A stretch of DNA of 64,000 nt from positions 601,617 through 665,616 of the forward strand of contig MNCI01034636.1 in NCBI GenBank assembly GCA_015680685.1, read 5' to 3'. Below the pieces are notes generated by a model. That model was not told the DNA's origin. It worked only from the letters and a program-made list of their open reading frames with translations, and did not search any database. Below are positions 48,270 to 58,909 of this stretch, in pieces (position 1 is the stretch's first letter; every line of letters starts with the position of its first letter). The stretch is from Gnetum montanum. Lineage: Eukaryota > Streptophyta > Gnetopsida > Gnetales > Gnetaceae. The translations under genes were made by a program, and so were the position numbers.

Positions 48270-49078
48270 TGATGGGACACGATATTGCATAAGCTGCGAT
48301 ATCACGTCTTCCCTACGATATCGCGTATGCGATATCGCAGTCTGCCGCAATATCTATAAATAAGAAACGGCTCTCCCTTGTTCATCATTAGTTATTAGTT
48401 AGGAATTAGAAGTAGTGAAGCTCTAGCAGTTTGGCCACTCTAGAGATAGATTATTTTCCCGTGTCTTCTTGTAGTGTGGTGAATGTAATTGTACGACATT
48501 CTTTATTCGAGTGTGATGTACTTGGACATGCACATGATCGGCAATAAAGATCGAGATTACTTCATCATTGCAACAATCACTTTGTTTATTTAATTGTTAT
48601 TTACTGCTTTCTCTCTCACCCTTAAACTCCTAGAACGTGGAACGAGTACGACTTGATTACGAGCATTTAAGTGTGACTACTTGGTAGCCCAGTGACGTAC
48701 ATAGGATCTACGCTTGGTAATCCCAGTGGTAGTCATGCACGAGGTCCAAGATGTGTACAGTTGATCAAGGAATCAATTGCTCATCGCACTTAGGCTAGAT
48801 TAGACTTTCTTACCCTTTTCCTCCTAGCTTAGCTTAGTTAATATTACTTCCCACTACCTTCAGGAGTAGCGTTAGAATTAGGAACACATCATACACCTCA
48901 CTCTGGACTAAATCATACATGACAAATATAAATACTAGTCCAGGTGGGAAGACAGCGAACTGCGACCTAAGGTTAACGATCTAGGTGCCACAACTAATCC
49001 GTCTGCGGAGTTCGACCGGATCGCGCATGCTACGCTTGTTTCATATGGTTGAGTGTAGGGGTACCTCGCCACTCATCA
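48270..49078 (+). repeat. 3' LTR of A3
   Basis: 809 bases, TGATGGG...CTCATCA. Four GATATCGC-type motifs at about 48280-48340, TATAAATA at 48355-48362. Followed by the target copy TAGCT. Confidence 0.93.
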
Positions 49079-49679
49079 TAGCTTTTCCATTTTACAATGA
49101 TATTATACAAAATAGTGAGTAATAAGATGGAAGCATCTGGTGCCATCTAACTCCTATAAATTCTCCCACTATGAAGAGACATTGACTCTCCAAACAATGC
49201 ATTAAAAAATTCATCTTGGAAAACTGGAATCACATCATTTATAAAAATTTCACTCATGGAATGAATGGTAACTCTAAATACATTAGCACTAGAAATCCCA
49301 AGTAATGTATTAACAACTTGAGAAGACACATCAATTAGTAAACCCCCAACCATGGTAGTGATGGCCCCAAAAGAGACATTTGTAATAACAATGTTACAAT
49401 AAAATTCTCTTGATGAGAAATTTGGGCACACAAAAATCCATACAAATGAAGGTAGCCCAATTTAGCACTTGGAAGAAACTCATTAACTTCTTCTTTCTAC
49501 ACTATGGGAAAGAAAGAGAATGCTCAAAATTGATAGAAATGATTTGAGTTACCTCAAAATAGTTCTAGGCACTAACTGATCTAAACTGGGGGGTTATAGG
49601 TGCTTGGATTGCTAGTGGATGCTCCTTTTGAATTCTTCTTTGGTGGCACCCTTGATGTTCCAACCTTCTTATACGCCAT
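49079..49679 (-). pseudogene. C1 second ORF, N-terminal segment
   Basis: Start at the ATG complementary to 49677-49679: MAYKKVGTSRVPPKKNSKGA, a basic N-terminus like those of the extra ORFs in A3 and T1. The frame at 49431-49147 reads SSREFYCNIVITNVSFGAI, then GGLLIDVSSQVVNTLLGIS. This closely follows the REFYANL...GxxIDxSxxxINxLLGIP pattern of the 'putative plant transposon protein' family. The reading continues to the A3 insertion site at 49079 and resumes at 40578. TAG and TGA stops and one frame change are present. Confidence 0.65.
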
Positions 49680-49764
49680 GGATGCAAAGATTTCTATTGT
49701 AGATGAAGCCCTAGTCATCTCCCCTTAGTCATCTCATTGAAAATAAGTCAAAAGTAAGGGTTGG

Positions 49765-50012
49765 ATATATATAATCATGCCAAATAAGGGTTTTTAATGA
49801 AAAAGTAGACATCTCCTTTAAAATATAGACATATCCTCCACACCTAAAACTATAGGTAGATTTCTCTTTTAAAAAGTAGATGTCCCTACCACAACGAAAA
49901 AAAAAACTCAAATAGACATCTCATTTGTAAAGTAGATGTCTCTTGGAAGATGTCTCATTTTCAATGTAGACATCTCATGGGAGACGTCTCTTGATAGACA
50001 TCTCAACAAGAT
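49765..50012 (-). promoter_or_regulatory. Internal AGACGTCT array and TATA box of C1
   Basis: About ten copies of AGACATCT, AGATGTCT or AGACGTCT lie at 49806-50005, then TATATATA at 49765-49773, about 90 bases before the ATG of the second ORF. The same motif is clustered in U3 of the C1 LTRs (29043-29235, 52692-52890). This is a second, internal promoter-like unit, analogous to 44696-44772 in A3 though the motif is different. Confidence 0.6.
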
Positions 50013-50099
50013 GGGGTTTAGCAAGATAAAGCATAAGGATGACTGCCAAGGATTATAGTCTTAAAATATATTTACAATGAATTAAAAACTTACCTCTAC

Positions 50100-51972
50100 T
50101 TACCTTACTTGATGAAGAGAATGAAGGTGCCTAGTAAGCTTGAGAATGAGATTCCTCTTTTGAGGTTCTCTTGTCACACAAACTTCTTCAATTTCCAAGG
50201 CTTGGCTCCCTTTCACAAAGTTTCTAGAGAGAGTCTTCTCATTCTCATGTTCCTTCCTTTTGATTCTCCATTCTTTCTTAACTCCCTTATCCTTTTTAGT
50301 TGTCCATGTTTTCTTATGGTCTTGCATAGTTTCCTTTCTAGGCACATTTGCGTAAGACCAAGAAGTCTTATGATATAACCAGGTGTTCATATGATAATAT
50401 TTCATATTTCAATTCCATTTCTTATGCCAAAAATTATTACAGTAATAATATCTAACCTTTCTATTATGATTAGAGTAATCAAACTTTGGATCTATTCATG
50501 ATTGGAATGGGATATTTGTTTATACTTCAATCTTTGGAGAAGCCTTTTGATCAAATGAGGTTTGTGTAGATGCTTCTTCTTGTGAGCAACACCCTGATCC
50601 ACTTTTATCATGTGGACTTATTCCAGGTCTAGCAACCATCTAAAGAGACTCTTTTCCATTAAGCAACCTTTCATCTACAAGTTTGGTATCTACAATTTCT
50701 TCCTTAATCTGCTCATAAGACTTGGTTAGTCTTTCATTCTCAGCCCTTAGGTCAAATATTTCTTTTGTAAGATCTAAAATCTTTATATTCAATGAAGAAA
50801 TATCTTGGTCCTTGATTTTTAGTTGTCTATTCAACTTTGTGCAAATATTTTGAAAAGATAAAAGTTCGTTACACAAAATTTCATACCTTTTTTCATCATT
50901 TTCAAATTCATCATCTGAGAGGCTAACATCACTATCTATGAGAGCCATCCATATGAGATGTGAATCTTTTGTGGCTTCATCCAACTCTTCTTCACTTTGT
51001 TCTTCATCATCCTAGCTTGAGTAGAAGTTGGTATTTTTTGCATCCATTTCATTTCTATCCCTTCGTTGCAACCTGTCATTACTAGGACATTCAAAAGCCA
51101 CATGGCCTCTTCCACCACTTACCCAACATTCTATTTAAGAAGAATCAAAATTATACTTTGAAAAATTTTTACCTCTTTCCTTACCTTTGAATTGATTGGG
51201 TCCTTGTTGATTGGAGCTCTTACTCCTTTTCTCCATAAGCCTTTACAGCCTTCTTAACAAAAGTGTGATTTCTTCTTCAGTGTTTACTCCTTGTTCACCC
51301 AATTGGAAGCTAATTTCAAAGCAATGGGCTTTTCTTTTATTGCCCTTTCACTTATGAGATTCATTTTATAAGTTGTAAGAGCACTTTGGAGCTCTTCGAA
51401 TTTTAAAAGTAAAAAATCTCTAATTTCTTCCATAGTTGTGACCTTAGGTCTAAATTCCAATTGTAGTGTCCTAATCATTTTTATTATTACATCACTTTCA
51501 GTAAAGTCCTTGCCTATACCCCTAATTTCCACAACAAGATCATTTGCCCTAGAGATTTAATCTTTTATTTTTCACCTTCTCTCATTCTAAGCTTATCATG
51601 CTTACTTTGCAAAACTAAAAGTTTAGATTGCTTAACTATCAATGTTCCATCATAGGTAGCTTCTAAAGTTTCCCAAATTTCTTTAACAATTTTGCATCCA
51701 GCTACTCTCTTAAATTCATATTTATTCAATACATAATAAAAACAATTTTTTGCTTTAGAATCATGAATAAACTTATCTCTTTCTTCTTGTATTCACTTAC
51801 TCCAAGGCTTGATGGTATTTTTTGTGCTATCGATGGGCAATGTGTAGCCTTCAAGGATGGACTCCCATACTTCAAACTCTATAGAGTCAAAGAAACCTTG
51901 CATCCTCACCTTTCAATAGGCAAAGTCAAACCCATCAAACATTGGTGGCTCTATGTAGGATGTCCCCTCCAT
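50100..51972 (-). pseudogene. C1 gag pseudogene, copia UBN2 type
   Basis: Start at the ATG complementary to 51970-51972 (MEGTSYIEPPMFDGFDFAY). The UBN2-type core follows: KVRMQGFFDSIEFEVWESIL, AKNCFYYVLNKYEFKRVAG, KIVKEIWETLEATYDGT, then IKMIRTLQLEFRPKVTTMEE and LTTYKMNLISERA. A CCHC-like motif is at about 51070-51130 (CWVSGGRGHVAFEC). A coiled coil follows (50984-50640), then a basic tail to about 50100. This is the gag of SIRE-type Ty1/copia elements. TAG, TAA and frame breaks are scattered. No protease follows. Confidence 0.82.
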
Positions 51973-52009
51973 AGTTCACTCTTGAAATCTAACATCAAAT
52001 GAAAGAGTA

Positions 52010-52025
52010 CCTTGCTCCAATACCA
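52010..52025 (-). other. Primer-binding site of C1, tRNA-Met type
   Basis: Minus strand reads TGGTATTGGAGCAAGG two bases from the LTR end, against TGGTATCAGAGCCAGG expected for initiator tRNA-Met. Confidence 0.82.
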
Positions 52026-52027
52026 CT

Positions 52028-53117
52028 TGAGAATCAAGAACTTAGAAGGGGATTGAATAATTTTTCCAAAAGGAAAATTGATCAACCATAAAAACCACAC
52101 CCAAATTTTATGTGGTTCCCCAACTTGGGTATATCCACACTTAGAGGGTAGGTTCCTTTCACACCTTCAAACTTTGTTTCTCAAAAATGTGGTTTGAAGG
52201 GTACCACACCATGTACAAGCTCTGAGATTTTCACTAAAGTGTTTCGTTGTAGTGAAACCACTTAACCCTGCAAGGTCTCAACAAGCTCAAAATGTGGTTT
52301 CAAGGATCCTACAACCTTTAAAAAATTAAGCTCCACTTCAAAGTGTTTTGACATTACACAAACACTAAATCCCATAGGATCCCAACAACCTCAATGATGA
52401 TGTCTTCTAGCAAGAAGCACATCAACCCCATAGGGCTACAAGAGAGAAAAACAAAAATACAAGGAAAGAGTGTAACTCAAATTACAGGTCCTTATACTTT
52501 TAAGCATAGTTCTACAACAAATCAAGCAAATGATGTAACCAATGAAATACATAAGTACAATAGAAAAGAATAGATAATGATCACTTTGACGGTAATAATA
52601 CTTGCACAATACTCAAAGATTTGAAGTCTTCTTATAGCATCGGAGTTTCTAAAAACACCTCAAAATTCATGCAAGGACTACTTAACAGTTAGTGTAGATG
52701 TCTCTTTTGAATTTTGGACATCTACCTGAGATCTGCCTCAATTCTGGAAAGACATCTCTTTTTGAATTGGAACATCTCTAGGGAGATGTCTTCTTTCCAA
52801 AGGAGACATCTCTTGTTTCTAGAAGACGTCTTCCTATGAAAGACTTCCTTTCAACCAAGAAGTCTTTTGTTCCTTAGAGATGTCTTTTCAACATTTGAGC
52901 TTTGGTTCCTAAGGCTTTCTCTCATTAATTTGGCTTCCTCTCAGTCCCTGGAGCATCTTCATTTAGCTTGTGGTCTTCATTCTTTCTTTTACTTTGATAG
53001 CCATGCTTCCTTAAATCCTTGTGGAGATTTTGTTCATGTCCTGCAAACACAACATCCACAACAAACATCCTTTGTTCTCCATTTTTCTTAAGGTTTTGAC
53101 ATACCAAAAGGTTAATA
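52028..53117 (-). repeat. 5' LTR of C1
   Basis: 1090 bases, aligned along its length with 28384-29491. It holds about eight AGACGTCT variants at 52692-52890. The terminal TGTTGACC has decayed to TATTAACC through two C-to-T changes on the other strand. Confidence 0.88.
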
Positions 53118-53592
53118 GTTCATGCTTGATTTTCTTTTAATTTCCATAATTATTAATGTATAAGGGAGTTTGGATGCTTTTTGGAAGTAGTCATTGCCAA
53201 TGAATAGCATAAAAGTTATTTTCTTCATGCTCCAATTAATTAAGTAAAGCACTTCTAGTATCTTCTTACTTCATGCACTTGTCATGTCTTTTGCTCCAAT
53301 GCAATTAAGTATAAAGACTTTTATCACACCTCAAAATTAACCATAGATAAATTTATAAAATCACTTAAGGGGCATTATTAAATTTCTTAAAAATCCATAT
53401 ATTCTATATGCCAAAAATTAATATATAAAATTAAATATTAAAAAACCTTAAATCACCAAGTATGCAACTTACAATCTAATAATCATACTTGAACAAATCA
53501 CTTAACAAAATTCAAGTAATGCTATGCCAATAACATAAGTGAGACTCTTTATTATATGAGTTTTAAGAAATATAAAGGTTAACTATAAGGAC
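53118..53592. other. AT-rich DNA between C1 and T1, no gene seen
   Basis: Begins with the target copy GTTCA of C1. No coding or repeat signal recognised. Confidence 0.5.
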
Positions 53593-53859
53593 TGAAACAC
53601 CGTGAAAATTACAAGTCGGCCTCAGGCAAAGATTCGCAATTCAAGCGAGAGCGCGCATCAGTTTTGTTCAAGGACAAGTTTACACTCTATCACGCATGGC
53701 AGCGTAATAAGCGTAATAAGCTCCAAGATAGTCGAGGGCAGAGTCCAGTGAAGCACAACAGTTCGACACTTTTTCTCGCAGCGCATGAATGACTTGTCTT
53801 TACGCTCATTACGCAGCAGTGCGTACCATTGCGTATGATATCATTAAAGCTAGGCATTG

Positions 53860-54095
53860 TTTACACTTCATCACGCACAGCTGCGTAGTGAGCGTAAGTT
53901 ACACATTGTTTATGCTTCATCACGCGCAGCTGCGTAGTGAGTGTAAGTTACACATTGTTTACGCTTCATCACGCGCAGCTGCGTAGTGAGCGTAAGTTAC
54001 ACATTTTTTACGCTTCATCATGCGCAGCTGCGTAGTGAGTGTAAGTGGCACATTATTTACGCGTGGTTACGCGCAGCTGCGTAATGAGCGTAAAA
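53860..54095 (+). repeat. 49-base tandem repeat in T1 U3
   Basis: Five units with exact 49-base period: the CAGCTG centres fall at 53878, 53927, 53976, 54025 and 54074. Each unit contains the palindrome CGCAGCTGCG inside TCACGCGCAGCTGCGTAGTG, then GAGCGTAAGTTACACATTG. The array lies about 250 bases before the TATA box and looks like a promoter or silencing-related array. Confidence 0.9.
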
Positions 54096-54342
54096 CAATT
54101 TTAAGCCTATTGTTGTCTACACCGGATTACGCTCATACACGCAACACAACGAAAATGAGTGTAATACAGCCTAAAGACAATTGAAGCGCGTTCAGCACGC
54201 ACCTGCTCTTCACACGCACAGCACGCAAATGAGTGTGTTGTGCGTAGTCACAGTCTGACTTAAAATGATCAAGTCGACGGGACCTGAAACATCCGGGACC
54301 CACGTCATCAGGGTTGCGCCTTTTCCACGAAGCGTCGCGGCC

Positions 54343-54350
54343 TATAAATA
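54343..54350 (+). promoter_or_regulatory. TATA box of T1 LTR
   Basis: CCTATAAATACCCCAG lies downstream of the tandem repeat and upstream of a GC-richer leader. It would set transcription start near 54380. Confidence 0.7.
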
Positions 54351-55049
54351 CCCCAGTTGACAAAGATACCAAGGTGGGAAAATCAGAGAAGCAGAAGCAT
54401 TTTTCTAAGCACCAGAGCATTTAGCACTTTGGAGCAGAGATACAGAGAACAGCGCTTTGGCAATTGCTGACATTATCACTTTACAACCTGAAGCAGAGCA
54501 TAGTTCGCTTTGAGCACCGGTGACAAGAGTGATCGTTCTGCTGAAAAGGACTCTATCAATCAGAAGCAACTGATCGGTAGACGTTGAAGCTTGGCCCGCC
54601 TTGCATCTCAGCTTAAGCCCCCGAGGTAGATCGGACTTCTGTTTAGACCGTTTTGCTTGTTGTTTTGTGCTTGTTCACATCCTGTAATTGGGGACTCCCC
54701 AGTGTGATTTCTCATGCAAAATACACATTGCTAAGTCAAAGCGCAGATATTGAAGCTACGTGCTTCTCTTATGTCAGCCTCCTTTTATCGTGTTTAGCAT
54801 TATCACCGTTGCAATCCGCCTACATCATTTTCCCCTTGTTTTACTCCTCGAACCAGATCGCTTTTCTTTTTACGCAATTTTCATTGTTTTACTGACCCGT
54901 AAGTCCCTGTTTGATCGACAAGACCGTTCAGGGTGCCACGGATTCGCTTTTTCCAGCATAGCCCTCGCGTGGATCCGTGGTTAAAACTGTATACGCGGAA
55001 CCTCGATCGGTATTTCCAGCTGCCGACATTTTCTATCGTTACAGTTTTC

Positions 55050-55066
55050 TGGCGCTAGAAGGAGGG
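55050..55066 (+). other. Primer-binding site of T1, tRNA not assigned
   Basis: TGGCGCTAGAAGGAGGG starts with TGG, the complement of the tRNA CCA end, six bases after the LTR. I cannot name the tRNA from the sequence alone. Confidence 0.6.
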
Positions 55067-55856
55067 CCTTCAAGCTCCGATCTGGATATTTCGGGTAGCC
55101 CTGGTAGTGATCAATACCCCAAACCATAGACGTAATACCTCTAGAGAATTCTACGGTCAATCGTGTGGTAGAGATCGGTCGCAAGGACAATTTCTTTGAA
55201 ATCCTACAAGGTAGAAAGCCTTTTTGTGCTTTTTGTTGCCAACCATTTTCTTTTAGATCCGATTATCAGTCACCGTTGACTTCATCGATCAATGGATTCC
55301 TTTTACTCAAACACAACTACCATGGTCGCCACCGATCTGGGTGACGCACCTATCAATCCTACAACAGCCACAGGACCAGCTCCTGGCGCAACGGGGCCTC
55401 AGGGACCATTGCGCCGTTCGTTAAGGCTTCAAGGGAAAGAACCTATCTTCACGGTTATAACCCCTAAAGAATACAATTTCATATGCGTCAAGATCCAAGC
55501 GAGGCTAGCTCTTAGCCGAGCCGAGCTAGAGGCGAAGCAAAACTTTGAGGTGCTCCACCAAGGGGGCTATGATTTTAAGCCGACAGCCTACGACATAATC
55601 CCCTTGACCGAACACCAACACGAGCTCATCGCACAGTTGGTCATGGCCAGAGGCCAGACTTCACAACCTGCAGTGGAGCCCCAGCATGGGGAAGAGGCAG
55701 AGGACGAATTCGCGGCTCTGTCTGAACATTCGTTCCATACTCTGACGTCCCACACCCACATAAATCCGTCATTCCCTTTCAACGGAGAGGCAGCCTTTTT
55801 TGACCCAACCGCGACCGCGCAGACGCAAATCCCTGTCCTTCCGCAGGCCAATGTGC

Positions 55857-55946
55857 AGCCGTCTGGGTTACAATTACAAATACCGCACCCTAACGCGGGC
55901 NTAGCCGTCTGGGTTACAATTACAAATACCGCACCCTAACGCGGGC
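55857..55946. other. Assembly join: 44-base exact duplication around one N
   Basis: 55857-55900 is repeated at 55903-55946 with N at 55901. Same pattern as at 38134. Confidence 0.88.
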
Positions 55947-57020
55947 GTGGTTCCATCACCATGGGTACTTAGTATCCCAACGATGATCCCCGCAACCACC
56001 GCGTCCCATTTCATCCCGTAGATACAACCCTATAATGTATCTGTAACACACCCGGCTCAGGCCATGCCACTTCCGCACCCGCAAACTCAACAGATACCCG
56101 CGAACACTCAGTCACAAACATACATCCAGCAGCCTGCCGCAGGTCAGTGGGCCAACCCAGTGGTGCAACATGCTCAGTCTGTGGTGCACGGCGTGCAGCC
56201 CTCGTATGCACCTGCAGCGCAAGTCCCACAGGGGATCCCGCAGTATACCTATCCCTATTTTGTGCAACAGGCAACTGCCAATCCCTCTGCCCAAACCAGT
56301 AGGTGGTGGCCTTCACAGGCCCCTCCGCCTGCAGGGATCCCCGCCCAGCCAGCAGCCAGCCAGCCTCTTCCGTTGTTTCCGTTTCCTGGCACCGCCCTCC
56401 CGGTCCAACCCCCTGCACCTGCTGCACAGGCGCCTCCGTCAACGGGTCTGGACCAAGCCTTCCAGCTTATACAAACCCTCACTGAGGAGGTCCAATGCCT
56501 TAAAGCCGCTAGATCTGATACCATTCAGATCATGGATTTCTATCAGGATGATCCGATCAATCCAGCGGTCCCCATGCTGTCGTTGCCACCAGGGATGTCC
56601 CTCCCTCATTTTACCAAGTATAGTGGAGAGGGGGATCCCAACACCCATCTAGCCACCTTCAGATCTGAATCTTTGTTATTACAGTAGTGGCCGCACACTT
56701 TAATCCGAGTCTTCGCGATGTCATTAACCGGGAAGGCTTTGGACCAGTATAGAGCTCTCCCACGCTCTTCCATTTCGACTTTGGAAGAGCTGCTGACCCA
56801 ATTTGTGACCCGTTTCAAATACAATCTGAAGCTGGAAGTCACGATGGAACAGCTTATGGGGGTGAAACAGGACCCGCTCGAGCCAGTCCAAAAGTTTATA
56901 CAGCGTTGGAACGCTACCTTGAATGAGATCCGCGACCTGATCGCGGATTCCCATCTACTGGCTATATTCAAGGGAGCAGTCAACGACTTTATTAAGTCTA
57001 AGCTGTATTATCTTTCCCCN

Positions 57021-57296
57021 CTGGTGGTAGTCACAGAAACGGTCCAGCCTGAAAGATTTTGGAACTGCTGGTTCATTAGGCAGAGCTAAAGAAGGGTCCT
57101 TCAGCAGTTCATAGTGACGTCTGTGACGCTTCAGGGCTTCCTCGAATACTTTCTTAGGTTGAATGTGTCCTGCTGCTAACAGTTGTTTCAGCANAGACGT
57201 CACTATGAACTGCTGAAGGACCCTTCTTTAGCTCTGCCTAATGAACCAGCAGTTCCAAAATCTTTCAGGCTGGACCGTTTCTGTGACTACCACCAG
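57021..57296. other. Assembly fault: small contig placed in reverse between two N
   Basis: 57021-57193 lies between N at 57020 and N at 57194. Its first 102 bases (57021-57122) are the exact reverse complement of 57195-57296. Its minus strand carries gag sequence (QLLAAGHIQPKKVFEEALKR) that would fit between the flanking plus-strand parts. The simplest reading is a contig inserted upside down and overlapping its right neighbour. Confidence 0.9.
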
Positions 57297-58040
57297 ATGT
57301 GTGGTCACGACACGGATTACTGCTGGGCGTTGAAGGACGACATTCAATGCATGATCGATGAAGGTCATCTAAAATTATACAGCAGTAACCCTACGCATCC
57401 AGAAAACCAAACGCTGCATGTGTATAAGGATCCGTTGAACGCAAACTACGATCCTTATACAATCACGGTGGTGAGTACGAACGATGAGCGTAAGGGACCA
57501 CCAAAACCACCTTTTGTTTTGCGCATCCCCGCCAGCTCACCAAGGGGACCAACTACTTCAGCGGCGGCCGATGGGGCCTCACGGCCACCTTTCATCATAC
57601 GGGCACCTTCTCAGTTACGCCCTCAGTCATGCGACAGTACTCAAGCCATGGCTCCGTCCGCGCCCACACCTAGAGCGCCCTTCATTATCAGGGCGCCAGC
57701 ACCATGGCCTGCTCCTCTTACGCAGGGGCAGACCTCCCATCAAAATTACCAGCCATCGCCTCCTAAGCGGAAGGAGGAGAGTACCACAGTTAACGCAGCA
57801 AGAGACCACCCTATGCTCGGCTTCCCTAAGCCCAGGCCCCTGCCCCCCGTGCCTTTGTCCATGCCCCAGAAGCATGCCAAAGGTACAGAAACGCAGCCAC
57901 CTTCTCTTGGCAGGAAGAAGAACAACCCCCCCACCGACACCGCTCCGCCTCGAGAGATCCGTCTTTTGGGCCGAATGGAGGAGGACAAGGGGGATAAACA
58001 ACCCTGCCGAGAGAAGGATCTCCTCGATGCGTTCACGTAG

Positions 58041-58909
58041 GTCAAACAAGCTCTCAAACAAAAGAACATAACGCTGAGCTTGTATGACCTACTAATGACT
58101 TCTCGAGAACACCGTGAGGCTATGGTACGTATGCTGACATCCATATCAGTGGATGCCAACCTACCAGCAGAAGAGGAAACGATACACGCTATCATGTTTC
58201 CTTCCGAAGCTGAACAACCCAAGCCTACCTCGTTGACCTTCCTGGACGAGTCTGTCAAAGATGATCCGGAGAAAGGCCAAGTAACGACCGAGCCTATGTT
58301 CATTACCATTCGGGTCGGCCAATACCGGATCCGGAGGGTACACGTGGATGATGGCGCGCGGCAACTAACGTCGTTCCCTATTCCATTGTGGATAGGTTGG
58401 GATTGGTCGACCAGATCACTCCCACGACGACAGCTTGCGTGAAATCATTCAACGGAGCACGGGTTCAAGTCAAGGGGACGGTGCGTATTGAGTTTGTGGC
58501 GGGGAATCAATTCCCAACTGAAGCCACATTCTTAGTCGTTGAGGAGATGCCTGGCTTCAACTTAATCTTAGGGAGGTCATGGTTAGCCCAGCTGAGGGCA
58601 GTCTCGTCGCTGATACATCAAGAGATACACCTGCCCTACGTCGGAGCAGAGGTTATCATACGCGGCGACGAGATCACCCCCAGGACTGTCAACAACATTG
58701 CAGAAGAACGGGGTTTGGAGATCGAAACGACTGACGATCAGTCCCATCCCCAAGTCCCCGAACAAACTGATAACAACGACGACAGTCTAGCCTGGGCCGA
58801 CCTGCCATTTCCAGATGGCAGCGTAGAGGAGTCCAACCATAAGTCTCCTCGCCCTTACGCAGCGCTCAACATGAAGGCCATTAAGAGACAATTGCGTATT
58901 GACCGTTGA
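58041..58909 (+). pseudogene. T1 protease (retropepsin) pseudogene
   Basis: Continues the gag frame after the TAG at 58038. A gag-protease linker (SLYDLLMTSREHREAMVRML) precedes the retropepsin, whose active site reads VHVDDGA; a D-D-G form is common in this group of plant elements. A frame break near 58360 separates it from the rest: SIVDRLGL, then FLVVEEMPGFNLILGRSWLA and SSLIHQEIHLPYVGAEVIIR, the expected ILGRxWL strand. It ends at TGA 58907-58909. No RT follows, unlike in autonomous Tat elements. Confidence 0.8.

Larger units (their letters stand above)
40579..49078 (+). mobile_element. Non-autonomous Athila-like element A3 (gag plus extra ORF, no pol)
   Basis: It is bounded by TAGCT on both sides (40574-40578 and 49079-49083), a perfect target duplication. 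LTRs are 40579-41419 and 48270-49078. Inside are a tRNA-Asp-type PBS, a gag related to that of A2, a promoter-like array at 44696-44772, one long ORF of another type, and a PPT. No protease, RT, RNase H or integrase is visible in 6.85 kb of internal sequence; the 473-base gap lies inside the extra ORF and is too small to hide pol. It most likely moved using proteins from an A2-like element. Confidence 0.92.
28384..53117 (-). mobile_element. Copia-like element C1 with two nested insertions
   Basis: The LTR pair 28384-29491 and 52028-53117 has the same orientation and high similarity. Flanking 5-mers GTACA (28379-28383) and GTTCA (53118-53122) fit a target-site duplication with one change. On the minus strand: 5' LTR, tRNA-Met-type PBS, UBN2-type gag, an internal promoter-like array, a second ORF, a PPT and 3' LTR. 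The internal region totals about 4.4 kb once A2 (30248-39883) and A3 (40579-49078) are set aside. No protease, integrase, RT or RNase H of its own is visible, so C1 was probably non-autonomous. Confidence 0.85.
53593..55043 (+). repeat. Probable 5' LTR of T1
   Basis: Inferred from a TG start (TGAAACACCG), a CA end (CGTTACA), the TATA box inside, and a primer-site-like sequence six bases after the end. There is no partner LTR in the window to prove the limits. Confidence 0.6.
55292..58040 (+). pseudogene. T1 gag pseudogene
   Basis: Start at ATG 55292 (MDSFYSNTTTMVATDLGD). An N-terminal part of about 200 residues is followed by a long Pro/Gln-rich stretch (55860-56460). The retrotransposon gag core follows: LPHFTKYSGEGDPNTHLATF, SLTGKALDQYRALPRSSI, TLEELLTQFVTRFKYNLKLE and LEPVQKFIQRWNATLNEIRD. 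A zinc-knuckle-like motif reads CDYHQMCGHDTDYCWALK (about 57283-57335). A Pro-rich linker leads to the protease. In-frame stops are TAG near 56020, 56686 and 58038, all at likely Gln codons. Two assembly faults (55857-55946, 57021-57296) also break the frame. Confidence 0.85.

Noticed and set aside
57021-57296. A 102-base perfect inverted repeat, possible large hairpin or foldback element
   Set aside because: It is bounded by single N characters and overlaps coding gag exactly; a reversed contig explains it better.
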